DNA of 64,000 bases from assembly GCF_001401805.1 (NCBI RefSeq), contig NZ_LKDW01000015.1, positions 1 to 64,000 of the forward strand. The letters run 5' to 3'. Each line of letters opens with the position of its first letter. Position 1 is the stretch's first letter. Source of the stretch: Pseudoalteromonas sp. P1-25. Lineage in GTDB: Bacteria > Pseudomonadota > Gammaproteobacteria > Enterobacterales > Alteromonadaceae. This document shows, in pieces, positions 1-8,151 of the stretch. A program made the position numbers and the translations under genes. The notes beneath the pieces are model-generated. The model was not told the origin of the DNA. It saw only the letters and a list, made by a program, of their open reading frames with translations, and made no database searches.

Positions 1-3000
1 GATGCGAGCGGCAACTTCTCAGTCGAAGTGCCAAACGCATTGGCTGAAGGGCCTTACAGCATTGAAGCGACTATTAGTGATGCGGCGGGTAACAGCACTG
101 ATATCACCGGCAGCGGTAACATCGATACCACCGCACCAAGTGTGAGTGTGGATGCACCAGCGCTCACCAACGACAGCACGCCAACTGTAACGGGCACCAG
201 TGATGCACCCAACAGCACCGTCACGGTAACCTTTACCGATGCAGCGAACAACGTACAAACCCTAGATGTACAAACCGATGTCAACGGCAATTGGAGTGCG
301 ACACCAACCAGCGACTTAGCAGAAGGCAACTACAGTGTTAGCGCCAGCATCACTGATGCCGCTGGTAATACCGGTACAGGCACAGACAACGGCGAAGTGG
401 ATGTGACGCCACCGACTTTAGAGATCATTCCTTCGTTCTTACTTGGCAACCTAGTTTCTCTTTCTGGTGATTCTGATTTACCAGAAGGGTCAGTGGTCAC
501 CATTACCGAGTACCTTGTTGGCGGTGCTGTAGGCGCTACCTACACAGCAACAACGAATGCCGATGGCACATGGGGACTTGCCAACATAACAGTACCTCTG
601 CTTAGTCTTGCGTATGTTACTGCAACTGCAAGTGATGCAGCCGGTAATGTTGTTACTGTCAACTCACTTGACTTTGATAATGAAGCACCAGCGCTTAGCG
701 TTACTGTAGATGCATTATCGAATGATACAACGCCAGTGGTTTCTGGTACTACAGATATGGAGCAAGGAACCGAGATACAACTAACCGTTGTAGATAGTGA
801 AGGTCAAAGCCAGCAGTTTACGGCCATTGTGCAGGCTAATGGAAGTTGGTCTGTTGAAGTACCAGCCGAGTTAGCGCAAGGGCAGTACACAGTTACCGCT
901 GAGGTAAGAGACGATGTTGGTAATTTAACCTCTGAGCAAACACAAGGTGAAATAGACAGTATTGCACCCACGCTTAGTGTTAACCCTATTGACACAACTG
1001 CAGATACAACGCCAACCCTATCAGGCTCCAGTGATGCCATTGGAGCTGATGTAATAGTCAGCATTGACGGTCAAACTTTTGTTGCGGTAGTTGGTGTTGA
1101 TGGCAACTGGCAGGTAGCGGTACCAGTTGCACTTACCGACGGTAATTATACGGCGCAAATTAATGTTGCAGACGATGCTAATAATATTACTAACACAACA
1201 ATTGACTTAACAATTGATACCCAGATACCGATAGTCACTTTGGACGACATAACTGTGTTTAACACAGATACGCCAGTTATTAGTGGCACATCAACTGAAC
1301 CTACTGGCACAAATGTAGATATTGTTATTACTGATAGTAATGGTGATACACACACGTTAGCAGCTACGGTTGATGTAGATGGTAATTGGCAAACAACAGC
1401 GCCTAATTTACCGCAAGGAAGCTACAGTGTTACTGCTAGCATTACTGATAATGCTGGTAATACTGGCTCTGCGACTGGAACAGGCCTTGTTGATACACAA
1501 GCACCTACTATTACCATTGATGCATTAGGTACAATTAATAACAGTACACCAACAATAACAGGTACCTCTAACGAGGGTGAGGGTACTTTAGTTACGGTAA
1601 CAATTACTGATGGTGATAGCGTTGATACCTATACAACAACTGTGGGGAGTGGCGGACTATGGAGTGTTGATGTAACTACGCCGCTAATTGATGGACAGGT
1701 GACAGTCACAGCAAGCATTACCGATACTGCAGGGAACAGTACGCAAGTAGATACAACTGCTACGCTTAACACTAATGCGCCTACTATCAATATAAACACC
1801 ATTGTTGATACAAACGATCAAACTCCAACACTTTCGGGTACAAGTAGTGCGGCTGATGGCGCTGAAATTACAATAGTTATAACGGATTTTAATAATGTTT
1901 CACACACATTAACTGCAACTGTGCTAAGCGGTGTTTGGAGTGTAGATGCGACAGATATACTTCCAGAGGGAGAGTTTACTGTTACTGCAAGCGTTACCGA
2001 AAATGGCTTAACAAGCAATACTACAACTAGTGGTGTTATAGACTTAACTGCACCAGCACTAAGTATTAACACGCTAATTACAGCCAATGATACAACCCCT
2101 ACGATTTCGGGCACAACAACGGCACCACAAGGTGCAATAATTGTGATCTTAATTACTGATAGTTTAGGTGCTGAGCAAACAGTTAATGCCACAGTGGGAG
2201 CCAATGGCACTTGGTCAGTAGCTGTACCTACTGCACTTAGTGAAGGGGAATTCAGTGTAAATGCATCAACAACAGATACCGCAGGCAACCCTGTAAATAC
2301 TAGCACTACCGGTGTGGTTGATATAACCGCGCCAGTGGTTAGCATTAACGATATTGTAGGCAGTACTGATTTAACACCTAGCGTGTCTGGCAGCGTAACA
2401 GGTGCAGCCTTAGGAGATGTGGTTGCTGTGGTATTTACAGACTTCCAAGGTAATGCGCATACTGTAAATACAACGGTGCAAGCCGGTGGGACTTGGTCAG
2501 TAGAGGCAAGTAATACTCTTTCACAGGGAGCATATTCAGTTGAAGTATTTATTACTGATAATGCCGGAAATACAGGTAGCAATACCACTAACGCTGATAT
2601 AGATACAATTGCGCCAGAAATTAGTATTGATCAAAGTTCATTAATACTTACCCAAGACAGCACGCCATTAATTAGCGGCACATCAAACGAGCCAAATACA
2701 AACGTTATCGTTACGTTTACGGATTCAGTTGGTGCATCGCACCAAATTACTGTACAAACGGATGCAAATGGAGACTGGCAAGCCGCTGCCGATAACATTT
2801 TAGCTGACGGTGTCTACAGTGTTACGGCTACGATTACTGATAGTGCAGGAAATACCTCGGTAGATAGTAAAACGGGTGGCGAAGTAGATACAGTAGGGCC
2901 AGAGCTTACTATTGTGCCTTCGTTCTTGCTAGGGCAGCTCGTTTCTTTATCTGGTACATCTGATTTAGGTGAAGGCAAAACCGTTACGGTAACTCTAGAG

Positions 3001-5460
3001 CTTGCAGGTGATTTACTTGACTTAACATACGATGTTACCACCGATGCCAATGGTGATTGGGAATTACTAGGCCTGGCGGTTAATGTTATTGGCCTATCAG
3101 TTGTAGAAGCCTCTGCAACTGATGATGCAGGTAACACAACCACTATAACTACGGCTGATGTTGATGCGTCAACGCCATTACTTAATGCAGTGGTTGACTT
3201 TGTTACAGGTCAAGGGGATTTACCGATTATTAGCGGTACAACCGATCAAGCACCAGGCACCGAAGTACTTGTTGAAGTCATTGATAGTGATAACGTTGTG
3301 CAAGAACTCGTTGCGATAGTACAGGCAGATAACTCATGGGCAGTACAAGTTCCTCAATCACTTGCTGAGGGCGTGTTTACTGTAACTGTAAATGTATTAA
3401 GTGAAGTTGGGATCACAGCGACACAGCTAATTAGTAGTGTAGTAGATACCATCTCGCCAACACTTGATTTACAAGTAATTGGTACAACGTCAGATTCTAC
3501 TCCAATCATTCAAGGAACCAGTGATTTAATTAATGGTGTGGTAGAGATTCAGTTAGACGGCGGCTCAGTACTAACCACAACAGTGAATGCAGCAGGTCTA
3601 TTTTCACTAGAAGTCGATGCGCTGACTGAAGGGCAGCATGTTGCCAACGTGAGTATCACTGATGATGCTGGCAATGTAGTAACGCAAACGCTTGAGTTTG
3701 TTGTTGATACGTTAGTACCTGTGGTAAATATTTTACCGTTGAGCATTAGCAATACTGACATACTAACTATTTCGGGTACTTCAGAGGAAGCTCAGGGTAC
3801 GGACATTGATGTAACTGTGGTAGATAGTAACGGCAACGCAACAGTATTTGATGCCCTTGTTGGGAGTGATGGCACGTGGTCGTTATTAACCACGAGTCTA
3901 CCTGATGGTATATATAGTGTATTTGCAAGTATTACTGATGCTGCGGGTAATGTAGGCCAATCTGCTACTGAGCAAGTGACGATTGATACCATACCGCCAT
4001 CGTTAGAAATAGATGCCTTTGGTGTACTTAACACGCTAACGCCAACTATTACTGGCACCAGTGACGAAGAGGCTGGTAGCTTAATTACGGTTAATATTAC
4101 CGACTCTACAAACACACTTTATGAAGTTACTACAACAGTATTAGGCGATGGCACGTGGCTTATTGTTGCACCTGCACTTGCTGAGGGCGAATTAACCATA
4201 GAAGCCATTAGTATTGATGATGCAGGTAATATAGCAACGGTGACGCAAACGGGCGTTGTGAGCACCACTTTACCGAGTCTATTAATTAACCCAATAATAG
4301 ATACAAGCGATACAACTCCTACTATTAGTGGTACTACCGATGTAATAAACGGTAATGTAGAGGTTGTTATTACAGATAGTAGTGGTAATGCAACAACCTA
4401 TAACACTCAAGCTATTGCTGGTGTATGGACATTAATACCGACCACTCCATTAGCTGAAGGTGCGTTTACGGTTGATGCGACAGTCGAAAACTTAAACCTT
4501 ACAAGTTCTACAAGCCTAAGTGGCACTGTTGATTTAACACCGCCAACAATTGAGGTTGACCAGTTATCCGTTACTAATAATCCGCTACCAACCATTACAG
4601 GTACAAGTGATGCACCAGCAGGTACAACACTGAGCGTGGTTATTACAGATGCTAATAATGATTCACAAACACTTACTGCCCAAGTTGCAGGCAATGGCAC
4701 ATGGTCAGTAACAGCGACTACTCCATTAAGTGAAGGTAGCTTTAGTGCTACAGCATCCATAAGTGATACTGCGGGTAACTCCGCTAGCGATACTATGGTG
4801 TCAAGTACAGACTACACAGCGCCAACTGTCGTCATAGACCCAATATCGGTAGGGCAAGATACTACGCCTACTGTTACAGGCTCAGTAACGGGAAGCTTCG
4901 CAGGCGCGTTAGTAGTCGTTATGTTTACTGATTCAGCGGGTGCCACTCACAGTGTTCAAACAACAGTTGGTCCTGATGGAACTTGGAGCGTGACCTCTGA
5001 AGAAGTACTTCCTGAGGGTAACTACAGCGTAGATGTAAGCATTGCTGATAGCGCAGGTAATACAGGTACGCAATCCACAAGTAGCGCAATTGACTCAGGT
5101 ATTACAATTGACTCAGGGCTCGCTCTAACCGCGGATCAAAGTCCACTTGTTACAGGAACCGCTGGTGCTGGAGAAACGATATTAGTCACCTTTAGCGGCC
5201 CCATTGAGGTCACTAAGCAAGTAAACGCTGATGCATCCGGGGCATGGAGTGCTTCACCAGATACAGATTTAATTGATGGCGCATACACTGTAACAGCGGT
5301 AGCAACGGATACATCTGGCAATACAACTTCAAGCGGTAGCGTATCTGGGTTGGTTATAGATACCACACCAATTAACTTTACTGTTGAGCCTGAGTACTTA
5401 CTTAATCTACTTGGTATAAGCGTATTAGTTGGTTACGAAGGTACATCTGATGGTGGAGAA
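1..5460 (+). repeat. Higher-order coding repeat: 9-Ig-domain super-units of about 2.48 kb
   Basis: A distinctive Ig variant with the core PSFLLG starts at 430 and recurs at 2917, and a diverged PEYLLN copy lies at 5389. The spacings are 2487 and 2472 bases (829 and 824 codons). Between anchors the nine domains keep the same order. Position 3 lacks the ITD strand. Position 6 carries a shortened ENxLTS segment (ENGLTS, ENLNLTS). Position 8 carries GSVTG...VVxxFTD. Position 9 carries VxVTF. The window opens in position 8 of a preceding unit, so at least two complete units and the end of a third are present. This indicates ancient tandem duplication of 9-domain blocks rather than single-domain expansion. 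Confidence 0.8.
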
Positions 5461-6081
5461 GGAAGTAAAGTCTATATTGTTGACTCATTAGTTTTAGGCA
5501 TTGATTTAGCGTTAACTTCAGCACCACATGCAGTAGTAGATGCACAGGGTAATTGGGATTCAGGAAACTTAGACTTAGGTGCTTTAGGGTTATTAGGTAC
5601 AGGTCTTGAAAACACGTATTTCTACACTGTGGACGAAGCTGGTAATTACCAAGTTAAAAATGGTAATGATGTGTTTATAGAGTCCGGCAATATATATACC
5701 TCTGAATCAGGTGCTGGTGACACTATGCCTGCGTCATTTAGCGAAGAGTCAGCATTGGGTGATACGCAAGGTGAAGGTCTGTTGAGCACCGAAACCATCA
5801 ACTTAGCAAACGCAGGGGCCATGACAAGTTCATCTGAGCAAGTTGTACAAGTAAGCGAAACAGAGCCACTTAATTTAAACGATGTAATTATTGACTCTGA
5901 AACAGAGCAATTGCTTGCATTAAATAACTTACTTGACGAAGAAGGCTCTGCAATTGCTTATAGCCCTGCACAAAGTGGAGGACGTGTTGATGAGGCAGCG
6001 CCAGCCGTTGATGTTCAAAACCAATCAGAGGAAATGATTAAACACTTAATTGAAAATGGTAACAATCAAACGGATATATAA
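1..6081 (+). CDS. Giant Ig-like-repeat surface adhesin, C-terminal part (5' end outside window)
   Basis: The frame is open from base 1, so the gene begins upstream; 2026 codons plus stop are visible. The protein is a string of about 20 complete bacterial Ig-like domains (Big_13-like) of roughly 92 residues. Each has the pattern TPTxxGTS - VTVTxTDxxG - GxWSV - LxEGxYTVTASITDxAGN - xVDxxAP. From about residue 1797 an Ig-like domain with PEYLLN leads into an acidic Ser/Glu-rich tail of about 140 residues ending near the motif HLIENGNN. No LPXTG, RTX nonapeptide or membrane anchor is seen in this part. Cysteine is absent or very rare, as in secreted repeat adhesins. The family function is cell-surface or biofilm adhesion, usually by type I secretion; the export route here is not shown. 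The first 400 bases are clearly GC-richer than the rest. It is convergent with flgN. Confidence 0.85.
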   Translation, partial: DASGNFSVEVPNALAEGPYSIEATISDAAGNSTDITGSGNIDTTAPSVSVDAPALTNDSTPTVTGTSDAPNSTVTVTFTDAANNVQTLDVQTDVNGNWSATPTSDLAEGNYSVSASITDAAGNTGTGTDNGEVDVTPPTLEIIPSFLLGNLVSLSGDSDLPEGSVVTITEYLVGGAVGATYTATTNADGTWGLANITVPLLSLAYVTATASDAAGNVVTVNSLDFDNEAPALSVTVDALSNDTTPVVSGTTDMEQGTEIQLTVVDSEGQSQQFTAIVQANGSWSVEVPAELAQGQYTVTAEVRDDVGNLTSEQTQGEIDSIAPTLSVNPIDTTADTTPTLSGSSDAIGADVIVSIDGQTFVAVVGVDGNWQVAVPVALTDGNYTAQINVADDANNITNTTIDLTIDTQIPIVTLDDITVFNTDTPVISGTSTEPTGTNVDIVITDSNGDTHTLAATVDVDGNWQTTAPNLPQGSYSVTASITDNAGNTGSATGTGLVDTQAPTITIDALGTINNSTPTITGTSNEGEGTLVTVTITDGDSVDTYTTTVGSGGLWSVDVTTPLIDGQVTVTASITDTAGNSTQVDTTATLNTNAPTININTIVDTNDQTPTLSGTSSAADGAEITIVITDFNNVSHTLTATVLSGVWSVDATDILPEGEFTVTASVTENGLTSNTTTSGVIDLTAPALSINTLITANDTTPTISGTTTAPQGAIIVILITDSLGAEQTVNATVGANGTWSVAVPTALSEGEFSVNASTTDTAGNPVNTSTTGVVDITAPVVSINDIVGSTDLTPSVSGSVTGAALGDVVAVVFTDFQGNAHTVNTTVQAGGTWSVEASNTLSQGAYSVEVFITDNAGNTGSNTTNADIDTIAPEISIDQSSLILTQDSTPLISGTSNEPNTNVIVTFTDSVGASHQITVQTDANGDWQAAADNILADGVYSVTATITDSAGNTSVDSKTGGEVDTVGPELTIVPSFLLGQLVSLSGTSDLGEGKTVTVTLELAGDLLDLTYDVTTDANGDWELLGLAVNVIGLSVVEASATDDAGNTTTITTADVDASTPLLNAVVDFVTGQGDLPIISGTTDQAPGTEVLVEVIDSDNVVQELVAIVQADNSWAVQVPQSLAEGVFTVTVNVLSEVGITATQLISSVVDTISPTLDLQVIGTTSDSTPIIQGTSDLINGVVEIQLDGGSVLTTTVNAAGLFSLEVDALTEGQHVANVSITDDAGNVVTQTLEFVVDTLVPVVNILPLSISNTDILTISGTSEEAQGTDIDVTVVDSNGNATVFDALVGSDGTWSLLTTSLPDGIYSVFASITDAAGNVGQSATEQVTIDTIPPSLEIDAFGVLNTLTPTITGTSDEEAGSLITVNITDSTNTLYEVTTTVLGDGTWLIVAPALAEGELTIEAISIDDAGNIATVTQTGVVSTTLPSLLINPIIDTSDTTPTISGTTDVINGNVEVVITDSSGNATTYNTQAIAGVWTLIPTTPLAEGAFTVDATVENLNLTSSTSLSGTVDLTPPTIEVDQLSVTNNPLPTITGTSDAPAGTTLSVVITDANNDSQTLTAQVAGNGTWSVTATTPLSEGSFSATASISDTAGNSASDTMVSSTDYTAPTVVIDPISVGQDTTPTVTGSVTGSFAGALVVVMFTDSAGATHSVQTTVGPDGTWSVTSEEVLPEGNYSVDVSIADSAGNTGTQSTSSAIDSGITIDSGLALTADQSPLVTGTAGAGETILVTFSGPIEVTKQVNADASGAWSASPDTDLIDGAYTVTAVATDTSGNTTSSGSVSGLVIDTTPINFTVEPEYLLNLLGISVLVGYEGTSDGGEGSKVYIVDSLVLGIDLALTSAPHAVVDAQGNWDSGNLDLGALGLLGTGLENTYFYTVDEAGNYQVKNGNDVFIESGNIYTSESGAGDTMPASFSEESALGDTQGEGLLSTETINLANAGAMTSSSEQVVQVSETEPLNLNDVIIDSETEQLLALNNLLDEEGSAIAYSPAQSGGRVDEAAPAVDVQNQSEEMIKHLIENGNNQTDI

Positions 6082-6242
6082 TACCAACCCGCAATAATAC
6101 TTAATCATTTTGTGGGGCTAAACGTGTCGTTATCAGCGTTAAAAAATTCTCATTTAGAACAACTAAATAGCGAATTTTTTGCCTAGCTAACAACACGTTT
6201 TTCCAGCCTCAAAATAGATCACTTAATTACGCGGATTGGTAT
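6081..6242. repeat. 162-bp imperfect palindrome with ATACCAA/TTGGTAT termini (interspersed-repeat-like)
   Basis: The left end ATACCAACCCGC pairs with the right end GCGGATTGGTAT (11 of 12). Inner arms also pair: ACGTGT/ACACGT, AAAAAATTC/GAATTTTTT, and ATTTAG/CTAAAT around an AACAA loop at 6158-6162. The whole element can fold into one long interrupted hairpin. It begins on the last base of the adhesin stop codon. No ORF lies within it. The architecture fits a non-autonomous, REP- or MITE-like genomic repeat; a partial relative is seen at 60532. Multi-copy status is inference. Confidence 0.7.
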
Positions 6243-6253
6243 AAATGGAGTAA

Positions 6254-6279
6254 CCACTTCAGTTAAATAACTGAAGTGG
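6254..6279 (+). terminator. Stem-loop downstream of the adhesin gene
   Basis: A perfect 11-bp stem (CCACTTCAGTT / AACTGAAGTGG) closes an AAAT loop. There is no immediate T run on the + strand, so termination is less certain than for the hairpin at 6417. Confidence 0.45.
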
Positions 6280-6416
6280 GGCACTAATACTCATTTTATT
6301 AAAAGGTGGTTTGTTTTACCTGAGAAACTTATAAAGCTGTTAGCGTTTTATTTAGCACGTTATAAAGGCTAAATATTTAAGACAACTGGTATTGTTTGGG
6401 TTAAATAGTAAACCTA

Positions 6417-6452
6417 AAAAAGCCCTTATTGAGACTTCAATAAGGGCTTTTT
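6417..6452. terminator. Bidirectional intrinsic terminator between adhesin and flgN
   Basis: A perfect 16-bp stem, AAAAAGCCCTTATTGA with its complement, encloses a GACT loop. The A tract on one side and T tract on the other let it serve the converging adhesin (+) and flgN (-) transcripts. Apart from this hairpin, the one at 6254 and the palindrome at 6081-6242, the 398-base gap 6082-6479 shows nothing recognisable. Confidence 0.85.
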
Positions 6453-6479
6453 CAATAAATTTGGAAAAAGTAAAAACAG

Positions 6480-6911
6480 TTAAGCTTTTAGATTACGTAC
6501 CAGCTTACTGTCGGTATTAACCACGCTACCGCCTTGATCGTAGGTCATACTAGTTGGGGCGCCTATTAAAATATCTTTAAGCTGTTTTACACTTAAGTGC
6601 GCTTGGCGGGCAGCGTGCGAGTTTACTTTATTTTGTTTTTGGCACTGCGCTAACTGCGCCTTAACTTGCGCTACTCGCTCAGTTACTTCAGGGGCATTTT
6701 CATGATTTGCAGCAAAAAGTTTATTCAACTCTTTATCAAGCTGCGTAAGCTTAGTTAAAAAAGACATTTTTTGTTGGGCAAGTTCTTTTAAACCTTCACC
6801 TCTACGAGAGGCAATAATACTAAGCTCTTCGTTTAACAGCGCATGCAACGAATCTAAGCAATTTACTTGTTCATTTAACTTAACGCTAATTAAACTATTG
6901 TGATCAGCCAT
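6480..6911 (-). CDS. flgN: FlgN, export chaperone for hook-associated proteins
   Basis: FlgN binds the C-terminal ends of FlgK and FlgL and delivers them to the flagellar export apparatus. The 143-residue product is almost entirely helical, with a heptad-like core (VNCLDSLHALLNEELSIIASR) and a Gln/Lys-rich middle, typical of the family. The ATG at 6911 is preferred because it overlaps the flgM stop by 8 bases (ATGGCTGA), implying translational coupling; a TTG at 6926 would add five residues. It is the last gene of the leftward flgA-flgM-flgN unit, which ends at the terminator at 6417-6452. Identification rests on size, helical character and synteny, since FlgN sequences diverge strongly. Confidence 0.85.
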   Translation of the reverse strand: MADHNSLISVKLNEQVNCLDSLHALLNEELSIIASRRGEGLKELAQQKMSFLTKLTQLDKELNKLFAANHENAPEVTERVAQVKAQLAQCQKQNKVNSHAARQAHLSVKQLKDILIGAPTSMTYDQGGSVVNTDSKLVRNLKA

Positions 6912-7227
6912 ATACGTTAAACTCAAAATCAGCCAAGTTTTTAGTCAGCTTTTCAGCATCGATTTGGTATTTACCTTCGGTAATCGCTTTTTTAAGCTCA
7001 GCAACTTTTTCACTGTCAAAGCCAGATGACTGCTGCGCTTTATCTTGCAGTGTTTTTAACTGCTGTGCTTGTGGTGTTAGACTCACTGAGTCACTCGCAG
7101 CTTTCGGCGAAGGGGTAGGTGCTGTCTGTGTACTTGCAGCATTATCTTTTTTAATATCAACTTGTTGCTGTTTAGCGTTAGTGAGCGCATTAGCTTGTTG
7201 ATTACTGCCATTAACTTGATTAACCAT
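6904..7227 (-). CDS. flgM: FlgM, anti-sigma-28 factor
   Basis: FlgM holds sigma-28 (FliA, encoded at 50901) inactive until the hook is complete, then is exported through the flagellum. The 107-residue protein has a disordered Gln/Ala/Ser-rich N-terminal half and a conserved C-terminal sigma-binding half containing SVSLTPQAQQLKTLQ and EKVAELKKAITEGKYQIDAE. An AGG-containing Shine-Dalgarno sequence lies upstream of the ATG at 7227. A near-consensus sigma-28 promoter lies at 7264-7290, so FliA feeds its own antagonist. Read-through from flgA, whose stop is only 76 bases upstream, should give early expression as well. Confidence 0.93.
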   Translation of the reverse strand: MVNQVNGSNQQANALTNAKQQQVDIKKDNAASTQTAPTPSPKAASDSVSLTPQAQQLKTLQDKAQQSSGFDSEKVAELKKAITEGKYQIDAEKLTKNLADFEFNVYG

Positions 7228-7263
7228 AATAATAAACCTGTATATTACCCAACTTATGCCAAG

Positions 7264-7290
7264 TTATCGGCATATACATAGGATACTTTA
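7264..7290 (-). promoter_or_regulatory. Sigma-28 promoter of flgM
   Basis: On the - strand the site reads TAAA, exactly 15 bases, then GCCGATAA, a full match to the enterobacterial and Vibrio FliA consensus. It lies about 40 bases upstream of the flgM ATG. Confidence 0.88.
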
Positions 7291-7303
7291 GTATAAATCG
7301 AAA

Positions 7304-8011
7304 TTAAATATTAACTTGCACAGACTCTACACCATCTACGCGTGCATTCAAAATTTTACCGGACTTTTTATTCTTAATCTGCACTTGTTCACCTAAAGTG
7401 CCATCTTCAAGTGCTATACCTGTTGTTTTTATCCTAAGTCCTTTAATACTCGCATAAATATTTACGGCATCGCCCTTACAAACCATGCAAATTTGATTAA
7501 GTAAAACGGGCATACCGCTGCGTATATTTCGTTTACTGCGGCTGCCAATAAGCATTAAAGGGTCATCTAAATATTGCACTCTAACAAATTGTGAAGGCTT
7601 CATTTGTACACTTAAATGAGACTCAGTAATAACCTCCCCACGGGCCAGGTTTTCCGTGGCAACCACAACGGGTGCCATTTTTACTATTCTTACATGAACA
7701 TACTGAGTCCAGCTTTGCGCATCGTTACACTTTATTTGTACAGTCACCTGACGTGTAAATGGCGGCTCATTTGGCACAACCAACTCTGGGTCATTTTCGC
7801 ACACTCTATCAGGAATACGGCTATCAAGCGCAAGCGCGGTGATCTCCACATTTTTCTCAAGAGGTACGGTAACTTGTTCAGCAATATGAGAAATTGCAAT
7901 TTGTTGTAATAAATCTTTACTAAACACTTTTGCATGCAAAGGTGTTGCTAAGCAGAGGCTAGCAAGAAAATAAAAAACACTGTATCTTCTGACTTTTTTT
8001 AACAAACTCAT
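7304..8011 (-). CDS. flgA: FlgA, periplasmic P-ring assembly chaperone
   Basis: FlgA escorts FlgI during P-ring polymerisation around the rod. The 235-residue precursor has a Sec signal peptide (basic SLLKKVRR, then a hydrophobic stretch ending LHA at about residue 27). A C-terminal SAF-type domain includes VVATENLARGEVITESHL, GSRSKRNIRSGMPVL and a beta-rich end (GEQVQIKNKKSGKILNARV). It is divergent from cheV, as in Vibrio. It probably starts the flgA-flgM-flgN operon. A sigma-54-like site lies at 8108-8123, about 100 bases upstream. Confidence 0.92.
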   Translation of the reverse strand: MSLLKKVRRYSVFYFLASLCLATPLHAKVFSKDLLQQIAISHIAEQVTVPLEKNVEITALALDSRIPDRVCENDPELVVPNEPPFTRQVTVQIKCNDAQSWTQYVHVRIVKMAPVVVATENLARGEVITESHLSVQMKPSQFVRVQYLDDPLMLIGSRSKRNIRSGMPVLLNQICMVCKGDAVNIYASIKGLRIKTTGIALEDGTLGEQVQIKNKKSGKILNARVDGVESVQVNI

Positions 8012-8107
8012 AATGTTTCGACTATGCTTATGGTTTCAAACAGGGTATAAATATTTTGCGTCAAACTTTAGACGCTCCCGCGATGTTATGTAGCTTTATA
8101 AACAGAA

Positions 8108-8123
8108 AGCAATTATCGTTCCG
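8108..8123 (-). promoter_or_regulatory. Probable sigma-54 promoter of flgA
   Basis: On the - strand CGGAACG - N4 - TTGCTT has the invariant GG and GC spaced by 10 bases and five of seven -24 positions. It is weaker than the other sigma-54 sites in the window because T-24 is replaced by C. Confidence 0.5.
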
Positions 8124-8151
8124 CATTACTTGTTTTCTTTAGGAGATTTGA

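Noticed and set aside
1818-2588. A 256-codon - strand frame inside the adhesin, with similar ones throughout 54-5366
   Set aside because: These are antisense reflections of the Thr/Val-rich Ig repeats and recur with the repeat period; there is no independent start signal or family resemblance.
8088-8125. Possible sigma-28 promoter for cheV (TAAA followed by CCGCATTA)
   Set aside because: The spacing is about 18 rather than 15 bases and the -10 lacks GCCGATAA.
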